DNA from: Vigna angularis
Lineage: Eukaryota; Streptophyta; Magnoliopsida; Fabales; Fabaceae
Assembly: GCF_016808095.1 (NCBI RefSeq)
Contig: NC_068979.1
Span: 11,741,001 to 11,805,000 of the forward strand
Direction: 5' to 3'
Length of the DNA: 64,000 bases
Shown: positions 35,084 to 46,859 of the stretch, piece after piece
Position numbering within the stretch: the first letter of the stretch is position 1
Layout: every line of letters begins with the position of its first letter
The notes under the pieces: model-generated
Databases searched by the model: none
Told to the model about the DNA's origin: nothing
Seen by the model: only the letters and a program-made list of their open reading frames with translations
Program-made: the position numbers and the translations under genes

Positions 35084-36056
35084 AGATATGTTTGATTCCG
35101 CAAGATCAAGCAAAATTTAAAATTTAATATATTAGTTTAAAATAACATTTGAGTAATTTTCTCATTACTTAAATTTGTAATTTTTTTCAGACAGGTTGAT
35201 TCGTTATATTTTTATCTGCCTGGTATTTAACTTACGAAAAGTGAATCGAATTGGTTCAGAACTAATTTTGGTAGTCTTTTTTCATATAATGATTATTCAA
35301 CTGTTAGTTCACATAAATAAAATTAAAAAAACATTAATATTGTAATAATAATCTTATTTTAATATTTTACATATTTATTGAATTACATGACTCTACTATT
35401 AATAATAAAATTTAAATAAATTAAAATAAAAATAATATTAAGATACACATGACATAAATATTCATGAATAAGAAAACATAAAAGCAAATTATTGTTTTTA
35501 GAAAAACAAAGTAATTAATCAATAATAAATATAAGAGAATAAGCTTAGTTTAAAGATTCAAATTTGGAGTAAATGTGTAATCAAATAAAATAGAGTTATA
35601 ACTTGAAAGATTAAAATATGATATGTTTACCTTTTGTGAGTTACGCGTATTACCTAGTCCTATCTTATCATTGACGTGCATGGATTGAAAATTGAAAATG
35701 GATTGAAAGTTATGTGAAACGTCAATTTTTCCCATATTTTTTCTTACATACTAGGGACTCGCATGCTTCCTGCATTTTCATTTTGGATACTTGTTTCTCA
35801 ATACTCAAAGAGTACTTGGTCCATGTAAGAACTATGCAACATAATTAAGAGTCCAATATAGTTGAATTGTGGGATTATTAAAGACAAATTGCAAGATTGA
35901 TTACATATACGTACCTATCTCCTTCATGTGAACACTACATCTGGTACCGGGACCCAGTGGAATAATGTTCAAGTCAACCCATCTTAAATAAATAGAAGGG
36001 ATCTTTATCAGTGAACTTGCAACTTGCAACTTACACTTCATTCGACCCAGACAGTT
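35084..36056. other. AT-rich intergenic upstream of lipase gene 2
   Basis: From about 35.86 kb it matches unit 1 (TTAAAGACAAATTGCAAGAT; CTACATCTGG...GACCCAGTGG). No gene. Confidence 0.6.
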
Positions 36057-36089
36057 AAAACCACTTGCATCACGCGTTCCTATATAAGG
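36057..36089 (+). promoter_or_regulatory. Core promoter of lipase gene 2
   Basis: AAAACCACTTGCATCACGCG then TTCCTATATAAGG: the CGCG element and TATA box conserved with gene 1, about 95 bp before the ATG. Confidence 0.6.
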
Positions 36090-36175
36090 TCTCAGTCTCC
36101 TTGGCACTTGATGAGACACAAACCAACGCCACGATACATTCTGGTATCTTGTTTAACTCTTCTTGCTCGCAAATA

Positions 36176-38284
36176 ATGGCGACGAACAATAGAAATTATT
36201 GTGCGAGGGTTGAACGAAGGGCACTTGAAGCCCCCAAAAATTTGATGCAGGCAATACTGATATTAGCAGAAGCCATAATGTTGTTTTTTTACACCGAGAG
36301 ATGCCACATCTTCAACTTGCACAGAGCCATCGCTCATGCAGTGTTGGACAAGGTGCTTCCCTAGTTCTTACCTATTATCAATTTATGTTGGGGTTCTTTA
36401 AAAAGTTTCTTCTTGTTGAAAGAGGTTTTGCTTATTTTTATGTAGGGTAAGAAAACGATTGAAAGTGAATGCCGAGAAAGAAGTGATTGTGCAGAAGTGA
36501 AAGGCCGTCAAATTTTAGAGGAGTTATATGAGTTGAAGAGATTGTTGAGATGTGCCATGCTTTTCGGCAGCCGAAAACGCGTTTTGCAATTTCGATTTGC
36601 TGGTGGATTCGATAAGGAGGATGTCCTCTACAGGAAGAGAACATCTAGGGTACGTTCATTAATTAGTACTATAATATTGTTGATGAATTTTGGTTTGGCC
36701 ATTTAAACTGAAAATGAATTTTGAATGTCAGATTCTGAAGCCCGCTTTCATGGTTATACGTGATAAAGAATCAAAATGTTTACTCGTGTTCATCCGTGGA
36801 ACGCATAGCATAAAAGACACTCTCACAGATGCACTGTGTGCTCCTGTCTCTTTCAATCACAACATGGTTTCAGGACATGCACACCGTGGTATGGATTCTG
36901 CAGCTTCTTGGATTAAAAAAAAATGCATTCATGTACTACTTGAAGCTCTTCATCAATACCCCCACTTCAAAATCAAGGTATTTATTAATGTTACTTACTA
37001 TTTTTTCATAATAATAATAATAATATTTCCATCTATCATATATATAGATTGTGGGACACTCCTTAGGTGGTGGTACTGCTGCACTGTTGACTCTTAAGCT
37101 TAGAGAAATTCAACAGTTTTCTTCAACAACTTGTGTCACATTTGGCCCAGGTATACACACTTCTTTAATTAACACATGTTCGGTTGAGTAACTAATTTGT
37201 ATGGTTATGTATTAGAATTAAAATAATTACATGATCTTTTGCAACAAGACGTTAAGAGTTTCATAATTGTAACTTTTGCAGCTGCCTGTATGACATGGGA
37301 GTTGGCTGAGTTCGGAAAACCCTTTATCATTTCCATTGTAAATGGTTCTGACATAGTGCCAACACTGTCGGCTTCTTCTGTTCATGATTTCATTGCTGAG
37401 GTAACAACCTACAATATTAATTGTCACTTGTTAATTTCTCGTGATGATATGTCATAGAAAATGTTTCATTCTTTGCACAATCGTAAGCTTTTGTGATTAG
37501 GTATTGATCGAATAATTTGCAGGGTCGGAATAAGGGTAAAATATCTACTGCCAAAGCCATTGCAAAACTTGCAGTAAACTGTTGCACCGAGGTAGCTTCA
37601 AGCTCCCTTCTTTATAATATTTATTTAAAATTGAAATCTCAGACTGTGTTCTATAGGTATTCACTAGACACTAACGAGAGTTTACAATTAATTGATTCGG
37701 TGATCTTATTAATTATCTTATACAACACTGATCCTTCTCTGTGCCTAAAGGTTGTGAAGAAGCATAAACACTCCTTTTTACCGTGGTCCCAACGTGAGAA
37801 CATTAACACATTGTCAGATAACTTGGGTGAAGCTTCTGGGTCATCTGGGACAAGTTTTGAACCTTTTTTAACTGAAGAGCTCTTACTCATAGAATCTATT
37901 GATGATGATGAATATGATTCTTCCAGTGAACGATCTGACAATGATGACGATGAAGAGAAATTGTTGAATCAAATGGGGAATCTTGAATTAGGAAAATGTA
38001 CTAAGGAGAAAGATATCACTGAAGATAGTGTTAGTCAAGATACAACATCAGCTAGGCGACGCCTTTATCCACCAGGCAGGATCATCCATATGGTCACTTC
38101 ACAGATCTCTGAAAATTCGAACTCAAACCACAGTGATGCTGATGACAAACATGTCTGCTTATATCAAACGCCTACACAGCTGTATGGAAAACTCAGATTT
38201 TCAAGAGGGATGATACTGGATCATCCCACGAAAAAGTATCTGAAGAAGTTGCAACAATTAATCAATAAACTAGAGAAAGAGTGA
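36176..38284 (+). CDS. Class-3 lipase family protein, gene 2
   Basis: Seven exons, open throughout: 36176-36352, 36446-36649, 36732-36977, 37048-37150, 37282-37400, 37523-37591 and 37751-38284; 483 residues. It is the tandem copy of gene 1 with identical exon phases. IVGHSLGGGTAALLTL gives the nucleophile Ser214 and NGSDIVPTLS the probable catalytic Asp267. Compared with genes 1 and 3, exon 6 is 27 bp shorter: the equivalent of ISSAVGTRISF is mostly lost, so the segment after the catalytic core is 9 residues shorter in this copy. The acidic C-terminal region (ESIDDDEYDSSSERSDNDD) and the RRRLYPPGRIIHM block are retained. The ATG follows a conserved TATA box. Intron 6 is stop-free, as in gene 1. 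Probably functional; the effect of the exon 6 deletion is unknown. Confidence 0.83.
37592..37750 (+). other. Stop-free 159-nt intron 6 of gene 2
   Basis: Phase-0 GT-AG intron, 53 codons, no stop; same length as in gene 1. Retention would add residues including a hydrophobic SVILLIILYN segment. Confidence 0.7.
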
Positions 38285-38567
38285 TTCAAATATCGTGGAG
38301 CATGAACCAATTATTAAAAAGTAAATGAAAAAGTAATTGGTACTAATTTGCTCACGGAGCCTTAGAATTAAAACTAGTGCTCTTGATTCTAATCCTCAAT
38401 TTTTGTTTTTATGAGCATATATTAGAATTGTTATTGTTGAATATGTTGGTAACATATTGTAAGAGTTTTTTAGGAGTTTCTTATATAGAAGAACTCTTTG
38501 AATGTTAATTTCTGCTAAAGAATAAGAGTTGTATTTGTGTGTTTGAGCTCTTTTTGTAGGGCCATCC

Positions 38568-38573
38568 AATAAA
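38568..38573 (+). terminator. Probable poly(A) signal of gene 2
   Basis: AATAAA followed by GTTTTCATGTT, about 285 bp after the stop codon; conserved with gene 1. Confidence 0.55.
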
Positions 38574-39287
38574 GTTTTCATGTTAATAACATGTTTTCTT
38601 TTCTTTTATGCTCTCTCAAAAAATAAAAATTGGTAGATTCTTTTTTAAGGATTTGTGAGTTGAGAGAAACCATAATATATACAAAATCAAACAAGTTGTC
38701 TTTGTTTTTTTTTTTTTTTTTATGGTAAGGAGAGTTAGACACGATTCAATAATGTCAAGAAAATGATGATAGAAATCGGAATACAAAACATGTCTGGAAG
38801 AGAGAAAATTTCAGTCATGTTAATCATCGCAAATACTAGTTATGGAATTTTCTTATAAAAAAAATAGCATAAAAGACTACTACTTGTCACTACAGTATTT
38901 TTTTTAATCAGAAAAATAACAAATATATTATATGTAAGGGTATAACACCGCACGAATATTTAACAACTGGTGAAATGTTGTAAATGAAAAAAAAAATGTC
39001 TAAAATATATATGTACTAATCTTAAGACCAGAATTAATTGACTTTCTTTTCACCACTTTCGACATAGAGAGGAAAACTTGAAACACAAAATATATATATA
39101 ATAAGAAGTTAAACAATGTGGAATTTCAAAACTGACATTCGGTCAATCAAACAATAAAAGAAAGTAAAATAATGACAAGATTTGGGAAGAACAAGCTATA
39201 GAAATTTAACATTTGAAGCTCCACCAATTAGTAACAATGTCAGAATGGACAGAATGTATAAACTTTTAAGCGTTGAGAGTTCGCTTT
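38574..39287. other. AT-rich intergenic
   Basis: 3' flank of gene 2 with a poly(T) run near 38.71 kb. 38.94-39.1 kb matches the tail of unit 1. No gene. Confidence 0.5.
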
Positions 39288-39575
39288 TGTTAAAACTTGT
39301 TTTTTTTAAGTGCGTTAATTTATTTCAATTTATTTTAATTTATTAGTTGCTACACTTTAGTAGCAAGTCTCGTTCTTATCCACCGTTTCTGAAAACTGCT
39401 ACTGCTACGTGGTTTCTGAAAACTGTTATTGCTACGTGGATGCTTTCAATTTTATCATTATAAATGTATCTGAAATATATTGAATAAAATATCCTTTTCC
39501 AGAATTAAGGAATTCTCCACCGTCTTCCTTCTTCATCTTCTCGTTGCCTCTTTTTTTTTTTCTATTAATCCAACA
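39288..39575 (+). repeat. Copia 5' LTR
   Basis: 288 bp, TG...CA, with a direct repeat inside (ACTGCTACTGCTACGTGG / ACTGTTATTGCTACGTGG) and a TATAAATG-type box. Confidence 0.95.
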
Positions 39576-39578
39576 AAT

Positions 39579-39590
39579 TGGTATGAGAGC
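39579..39590 (+). other. Copia primer-binding site
   Basis: TGGTATGAGAGC, one mismatch from the initiator-Met tRNA complement TGGTATCAGAGC, 3 bp after the LTR. Confidence 0.85.
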
Positions 39591-39615
39591 ATTTTTTTCT
39601 TAAGGGACCTGTAGA

Positions 39616-42600
39616 ATGGAAGGAGAGTCAACTTCCTTTCCAGTAACACTTCCCATCTTTAATAGGGAAGACTATGATATGTGGGCTGTAAAAATGCAGT
39701 CCTATCTAGAGGGACTGAATTTATGGGAAGCTGTGGAAGATGATTACACTGCTCAACCGCTGCTAGAGAACCCTACCTTGGCTCAAATCAAAAATCACAA
39801 GGAACAAAAAAACAAAGAAGACAAAGGCAAAGTCATCCTTGTTTTATGGTGTTACAAAATTGATCTTCACCAGAATCATGACTCTTAAATCACCAAAAAA
39901 AATTTGGGATTTTTTGAAGGAAGAATATGAAGGAGATGACAGAATAAAAAGCATGCAAGTGTTGAACCTAAGGAGGGAATTTGAGATGCAAAGGATGAAA
40001 GAGTCAGAGACAATCAAGGAGTACTCAAACACGTTATTAGGCATTGCCAACAAAATAAAGTTGTTAGGCAGTGACTTTGCAGACTCCAGAATCGTCGAGA
40101 AAATCCTTGTGACAGTTCCAGAAAGGTATGAAGCGTCTATTGCCTCATTGGAAAACACAAAGAATCTGTCCAAGATTACTTTGGCGGAAGTGTTACATGC
40201 TTTGCAGGCCGAAGAGCAACGGAGGCTTATGAGGCAAGAACATGTGGTTGAAGATGCTTTACCAGTAAAGCATCAAGTTGCTGCAACCAGTAAGAAGAAA
40301 AGCTTCAAGAAATTCCATCCAACAAGCAGCGAAGATATTACAAACAAAGGCAAGGATAAAAAGAAAAATTATCCACCTTGTAAGCATTGCGGAAAAATGG
40401 GACATCCACCATTTAGATGTTGGAAAAGACCAGACGCGAAGTGCAGTAAATGCAATCAGCTTGGCCATGAAGCTGTCATTTGTAGAAGCAAACTTCAACA
40501 GCATAAAGCCAATGCCCAAGTTGTTGAGCAAGACGAAGAAGATCACATTTTTACTGCAGCATGTTTTTCAGCAAGGGGCAACTCAGAATGCTGGCTGGTT
40601 GACAGTGGGTGTACCAACCATATGACATATGACAAAACTCTATTCAAGGACTTGAAGCCCACTAAAGTCTCGAAAGTCAGAATAGGAAATGGTAGCTATA
40701 TTTCTGCAAAAGGAAAAGGAACCATAGTAATTTCAACGAGCACAGGTACAATAACAATCTCAAATGTTCTTTATGTACCTGACATTGATCAAAATTTGCT
40801 AAGTGTAGGTTAGTTGATGGAAAAGGGATTTAAAGTGTCCTTTGAACATCAACATTGCCTTATTTATGACATTGCTGATCGGGAAATTCTAAAAATTAAA
40901 ATGAGAGGTAAAAGCTTCTCATTTGATCCAACAGAGGAGGAGCAGACAGCCTATTACACTCAGTTCAGTCCTACAGAACTCTGGCATAAGAGACTTGGTC
41001 ATTGTCACCTTGAAAGAATGTTAAAAATAAAGAAGAATGACATGTCAACAGGTGTACCAATATTTTCTGATAATTTTCCAAATTGTAATGCTTGTCAATT
41101 TGGTAAACAAAACAGGAAGACATTTCCCAAATCAGCTTGGAGAGCCTCTCAAAAGTTGCAACTAATTCACACTGATGTAGCAGGACCCCAAAGAACACCA
41201 TCACTACAAGGTAGTCTTTACTTTGTTCTGTTCATAGATGATTTTACAAGAATGTGCTGGATATTTTTCTTGAAATTCAAGCATGAAGTGGCTGGAGTAT
41301 TTATGAAATTCAAGAAAATGGTAGAAACTCAAAGTGGCTACAAGATTCAATTTATAAGGTCAGACAATGGTAAGGAATATACATCAACCAAATTCAATCA
41401 ATTCTGTGAAGAAGCTGGGATTGAGCATCAATTAACAACTCCTTACACTCCTCAACAAAATGGGGTTAGTGAAAGGAGAAACAGATCGATAATGGAGATG
41501 GCTAGATGCATGTTACATGAGAAGGAGCTACCTAAAACATTTTGGGCAGAAGCTGCTAATACAGCAGTTTACTTGCAAAACCGGCTTCCAACTAAAGCCT
41601 TGAAAGACAAAACTCCATTTGAAGCCTGGTATGAATATAAGCCTTCTCTAACCTTTCTTAAAGTATTTGGTTGTGTTTGTTTTGCACATGTTCCTCAGGT
41701 TAAGCGTGATAAACTTGACAAAAAGGCAATTCCGGGCATCTTTGTGGGATACAGTACAATTTCGAAAGCCTACAAAGTTTATCATCCTCAAACCGGAAAG
41801 ATGACTATCACTAGAGATGTGCATTTCAATGAAGGGCAGCAATGGGAATGGAATAATTCACAAAGCACAACTGAATCCTTTCACAATATACAAGATGATC
41901 ATCCTGGAGAGCAAACCACAGAGTTGTTGCAGAATGAATTGGAAGATGAACCTCCAATTAGGGGCACAAGGCTATTGACTGATATCTATCAAAGATGTAA
42001 TGTAGCCATTTGTGAACCTGCTAGTTGTCAGGAAGCACTACAACTCCCAAAATGGAAAATTGCAATGGAGGAGGAAATGTCTATGATACAGAAAAACAAA
42101 ACGTGGGAACTAGTTGACAGGCCTAAAAACAGAAAAGTCATTGGAGTCAAATGGGTTTTCAGAACAAAGCTTAATGCAGATTGCACAATCAACAAATACA
42201 AGGCTAGACTAGTCGTTAAAGGGTATGAGCAAATTTTTGGTGTTGATTATTCTGACACTTTTGCTCCTGTGTCTAGATTAGATACGATCAGATTGGTGCT
42301 AACTGTAGCTGCGCAAAAGGGCTGGAAAATATTCCAATTAGATGTCAAATCAGCCTTCTTAAATGGAGTTCTAGAAGAAGAAATATATGTGGAGCAACCG
42401 GAGGGATTTGTGAAGCATGGTGAAGAAGATAAAGTTTATCTACTTAAAAAGGCCCTAAAAACAAGCACCAAGGGCCTGGTACAGTAGGATAAATGATCAC
42501 CTATTAGCTTATCTGAGTCCACTCTTTATGTGAAACATAAGGGAAATAACCTTCTCATAGTTTCTCTCTATGTTGATGATCTTTTGGTGACAGGAGATGA

Positions 42601-43531
42601 CACAAAGCTAGTTGAGGAGTTTAAGCAAGAAATGATGCAAGCCTTTGAAATGACGGATCTTGGTCTCATGTCCTATTTTCTTGGACTTGAGATCAAACAA
42701 AGTGAGGATGAAGTCTTTATTTGCCAAAGAAAATATGCAAAAGAAATATTGAAGAAATTTCAAATGGAGGAGTGCAAAGCAATTAGCACACCGATGAATC
42801 AAAGGGAAAAGTTCACAAAGGAAGATGGAACTGATAAAGTTGATGAAAGATACTTTAGGAGCTTGATTGGATGTCTAATGTATCTCACTGCAACAAGGCC
42901 AGACATTCTATTTGCTGTAAGTCTCTTATCTCGGTTTATGCATTGTGCTAGTGAAATGCATTTAAGATCAGCAAAAAGAATACTGAGATATATAAAAGGC
43001 ACTGTTGATTATGGTGTTAAATTTAAGAAGTGTAAAGAATTCATGCTGTATGGATTTTCTGATAGTGATTGGGCTGGATCCATTGATGATATGAAAAGTA
43101 CTTCAGGATATTGTTTTAGCCTAGGCTCAGGTTTTTTCTCATGGTGTACAAAGAAGCAAGAGATTGTAGCACAATCCACTGCAGAGGCTGAATTCATAGC
43201 AGCAACAGCAGCTGTAAATCAAGTTTTATGGCTGAAGAAGATTTTATGTGATTTACATATTCAGCAGAAGAATAAAACTGAAGTTTATATTGACAATCAG
43301 GCAGCAATTGCAATTGCAAATAATCCCGTGTGTCATGGAAAAACTAAACATTTCAACATCAAGCTCTATTTTTTGAGGGAGATGCAGCAAAATGGAGAAG
43401 TAAACTTAGTTTACTACAAATTTGAAGATCAATTGGCTGACATGTTTACAAAGCCACTTCCAATCAACAAATTTGAATTCTTAAGAGAAAAGATTGGAAT
43501 TTGCAGTTCAAAAAACAAGGAGGAGTGTTAA
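39616..43531 (+). pseudogene. Copia gag-pol polyprotein, mutated
   Basis: Domains in order: gag (from 39616), two zinc knuckles (CKHCGKMGHPPFRC near 40379; CSKCNQLGHEAVIC near 40441), protease (WLVDSGCTNHMT, ~40595), integrase (WHKRLGHCHL and CNACQFGK zinc region; HTDVAGP, RSDNGKEYTS and QQNGVSERRNRS carrying D, D and E), reverse transcriptase (KARLVVKGYEQ, LDVKSAFLNG, SLYVDDLLVTGDD) and RNase H (YGFSDSDWAGS, STAEAEFIAA, KTKHFNIKLYFLRE). Lesions: a frameshift near 39810-39835 in gag; TAG at 40811 where Gln is expected (CAG to TAG, one transition); loss of the Y-G-L-K of the ALYGLKQAPRAWY motif with a frameshift near 42457; and another small loss near 42500-42530. The stop TAA at 43529 lies inside the 3' LTR. 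RT and integrase catalytic residues remain but the protein cannot be made whole. Confidence 0.95.
43510..43525 (+). other. Copia polypurine tract
   Basis: AAAAAACAAGGAGGAG directly before the 3' LTR. Confidence 0.85.
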
Positions 43532-43809
43532 AACTTGTTTTTTTGTAACTGCCTTAATTTATTTCAATTTATTTTAATTTATTAGTTGCTACACTTTAGG
43601 AGCAAGTCTCGTTCTTATCGACCGTTTCTGGAAACTGCTACTGCTACGTGGTTTCTAAAAACTGCTATTGCTACGTGGATGCTTTCAATTTTATCATTAT
43701 AAATGTATCTGAAATATATTGAATAAAATATCCTTTTCCAGAATTAAGGAATTCTCCACCGTCTTCCTTCTTCGTTTCGTTGCCTCTTTTTTCTTCTATT
43801 AATCCAACA
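43526..43809 (+). repeat. Copia 3' LTR
   Basis: 284 bp, same ends as the 5' LTR. Confidence 0.95.
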
Positions 43810-44040
43810 GCTTTCTTAAAAACCAAATTTTTAGCGATGAACAGAACCGCTGGAAAATTTGGAAAACCCATTCAGTTATTTCTCGTACGGGAAGAACATA
43901 AGTGTCATGAATTTCACCAGCCAACAAACTTACACATAAAAGTGTCAGAATAAGACTTATTACAGCTGCAACACACTCAACAAACATAAAAAAAAAACTA
44001 ATTTAGCTTCTTGAACCTTTCACATCCATTTTTTGGCTTA

Positions 44041-46743
44041 TCATGCACCATAATGGGACTTCTCTTTCTCTAGTTGATTGATTAATTGTTGTAGCACCTT
44101 CAGATACCTCTTTGTTTTATGATCAACTGTCATCCTTATTGAAAGTCGGAGTTTTCCATACATCTCTCTGGGCGTTTCATACAAGACGACACGTTTCTCA
44201 TCAGCATCATCAGAATTTTCAGAGGAAGGTACAGGGACAAGATGCAAGATCCTTCCTGATGGATAAAGATGATGTTTAGCAGGCTTCTCTGATGTTGCCT
44301 CTGTACTACCTGCTCTTTCTTCAATACGAACACCCTCATATTTCATTTCTGCTTCTGTGATACCTTTTTTTCTGGCTGCTTCTTTTTCCTTGCCACCATT
44401 AATCTTAGGATTATCATTCTGTTCCTCCAGTTGAAGCTCCTTCAAATATTGATTCATTTCATCGTTAGCAGTGTTGTGAGTCGCCGAACTTATTTGCTCC
44501 TCTTCTTCATCCACGCCATCATTATCAGATTCTTCACTGGTGGATTTAGATCCGTCGTCCTCATCACTCGTAAACTCGGAGATTATTAACTCTTCACTCG
44601 CTTCATAACTTTTGTCTAATGGTTCAGAGGCTTCAGCCATGTTTGCTGATTTAGAACTTGTCAATGCAGCAGTTTTCTCTCGTCGTGTCCAGCTTATCAG
44701 TGAGCGAGTTCTTTGTTTACTACTCATCACAACCTTTAGGTATAAAGAAGGATCTCCATGTAAGATAATTATTATATAAGAAATCAGTATACAAAAATTG
44801 TATATGTTAAGATCAATAGATCAAATATGGTTTCTTCGTATGCAATAATTAAGTAATTTGTTTTAATGTAAAGTTTTTCTGTTTCTTAATGTAACTACAT
44901 AATGATCATAACCATAAATCATAAAGAAGGTACCTCAGTGCCACGGGATACTGCACGATCCGCAATGGCTTTTGCAAATGGTACGCGAGATCCAATTGCG
45001 TTGTAAGCAGAAGTAATTAACTTTTTACGCTTAATCCTAACCTGTGTATCATGGAATCTGTATTATTAATTATGGAGTGACATAATAAAAGCCAACTTGA
45101 TCTGATCAAATAACCAGCCATTAACGTAAAATATTGACAACAAATAAAAAAAAAAAAAACACATTTGCCAAAACCATGTAATGTTTAAAGAACTAATTTG
45201 AGCACCTCGTGAATGAAATCATGGACAGAAGAAGCTGACAACGTGGGCACCAGGTCATCACTATTCACAATGGAAGTGATAAAGGGCTTCCCAAATTCCG
45301 CCATTTCCATTGACATACAGGCAGCTGCATCAAAAATTATATTTGTGAAACAACAGAAAAATCAACTAATTAATTAATTAAGAATCATAGATAAAAGACA
45401 GAAAAACTTATGTACGTGATATTTAATGTTGAAATATTATCCATCTCTTTATAATTACTTCTTTTGTATCTTTAACACTCATATATTCTATCTGGTTAAA
45501 CTAAAGATCGTGAGATGATTCAACTTTCACGAAAACCTATTGAAAATTTAACTCAATCAAGACCAAATAAAACTTTAAAGAAGTCATATAGTCACATGCC
45601 TGATCCAAAGGTGACACAAGTGCACGAAGCGAATTGTTTAATTTCTCTAAGCATGTATGTCAATAATGCAGCAGTACCACCACCAAGTGAGTGCCCAACA
45701 ATCTATTAAATAAAGATTAGGTTCAGTTGCATGTTTAAATAAAAACAATATATATAATTTTAGTTTATATAAAGTAAAACATTTATATAGAAATATGGGT
45801 ATTGGATGAAAAAGGAATTGTTATCAGTGGGTGAACATTATAATCAATGTTCTTCCAAAAAACCTAAGAGACTGATATACCTTGACTTGGAAATCGGGGT
45901 AATGACGAAGTTCATCCAGAAGTTTAGGAGTGCAGTGCTTTTTGATCCAACGAGCCGAACCAACCATACCACGGTGCCCATGTCCTGAAATCACGTTTTT
46001 CCTCTTCGGCTCACCATCACTGCAAAGGAAATGATTGAAGGAAACGGGAGCACCGATCACATCTGTCAAACAGTCTTTTACTTCCTGAGTTCCACGGATG
46101 AACACAAACAAACATTTTGATTCTTTATCACGTATCACTGTGAAAGCAGGCTTCAGAATCTGCCAAAAAAATAACTGTTAGGTAAACTGGCATTTGATAT
46201 ATTTGCTTCCTCTTCATTTTTAAAAATGGAAAGAGTAGAGAACTAAAGTAAAAAATTTTAAAAAGTATATACCCGAGCTCTTCTCTTCCTTAGGACAACA
46301 TCTTCCTTGACGAATCCAGCAGCAAATAGAAAGGAACGAAAGCGTCTATTGCTGAAAAGCATGGTGCGTGTCAAGCATTTTTTGAGGTCATACAATTCCT
46401 TTAATAATTCGGGGTCTGTGAGTTGCACACAATCATCTCTTTCGTTACATTCGATTGCAAGTGTTTTCTTACCCTGTAAGAACCCAGTAAGGACATTAAC
46501 TGATGAAGAAAAGTTGAAAGAAGGGAATGTTGGAAACGGATGTACCTTTTCCATTATACCATGGATGATGGCTCTAGGTAAGTCGAAGAGGTCGGTGAGG
46601 TCCCATTTGCCGAGTGTCTCTGCATAACCGAACCTAATGGCTTCTGCTAAGGTGAAGACCATGTCCATGGATGTTTTGGGAGCCTCAGCTGGCCTTTTTT
46701 CAAGCTTCCCCGCAGCCTTCTTAATCGCCCTGGACAGTATCAT
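44041..46743 (-). CDS. Class-3 lipase family protein, gene 3
   Basis: Transcribed right to left. Exons 46743-46546, 46473-46273, 46159-45881, 45702-45600, 45324-45206, 45041-44934 and 44733-44041 give 566 residues with no stop. Same seven-exon plan as genes 1 and 2 but clearly diverged. Exon 1 has AEAIRFGYAETLGKWDLTDL, closer to the wider plant family than genes 1 and 2. Exon 3 has 11 extra residues (CSDGEPKRKNV region). Exon 4 gives IVGHSLGGGTAALLTYMLRE with Ser231; VNSDDLVPTLS gives the probable Asp284. The last exon is longer, with a Ser/Glu/Asp-rich stretch and KHHLYPSGRILHLVP. Intron 4 has a GC rather than GT donor (TCAG|GCATGT, at 45599). The start is the ATG at 46743; the frame is open further upstream but without another ATG. 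Probably functional. Confidence 0.83.
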
Positions 46744-46847
46744 TTTTTCTACTGGAATGCAAACGAGAAGAAAGTTCGGCAAAAGGGAACTAGAGAAACA
46801 ACTAAGACTTCAGTGGCTTGGAGTCTAATGTGAGAAGGACTGTGAGC

Positions 46848-46857
46848 TTATATAAGA
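46848..46857 (-). promoter_or_regulatory. TATA box of lipase gene 3
   Basis: CTTATATAAG (self-complementary) about 105 bp upstream of the ATG at 46743. The CGCG block of genes 1 and 2 is not present here. Confidence 0.5.
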
Positions 46858-46859
46858 CA

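Larger units (their letters stand above)
28110..39200 (+). repeat. Segmental duplication, unit 2
   Basis: Same order and orientation as 6640-19680. Similarity covers promoter, exons, introns and 3' flank of the lipase gene. Private insertions: CACTA 30131-31682, retroelement debris 31.7-33.9 kb and a CACTA-like element at 33931-35083. Confidence 0.8.
39288..43809 (+). mobile_element. Complete Ty1/copia LTR retrotransposon, 4.5 kb
   Basis: LTRs at 39288-39575 and 43526-43809 start TGTTAAAACTTG and end AATCCAACA. The 5-bp target duplication GCTTT is perfect (39283-39287 and 43810-43814). The primer site follows the left LTR and a polypurine tract precedes the right one. By eye the LTRs differ at roughly nine positions plus small indels, so the insertion is not very recent. 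The single gag-pol frame carries a frameshift, a nonsense codon and deletions, so it is non-autonomous now. Confidence 0.96.
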
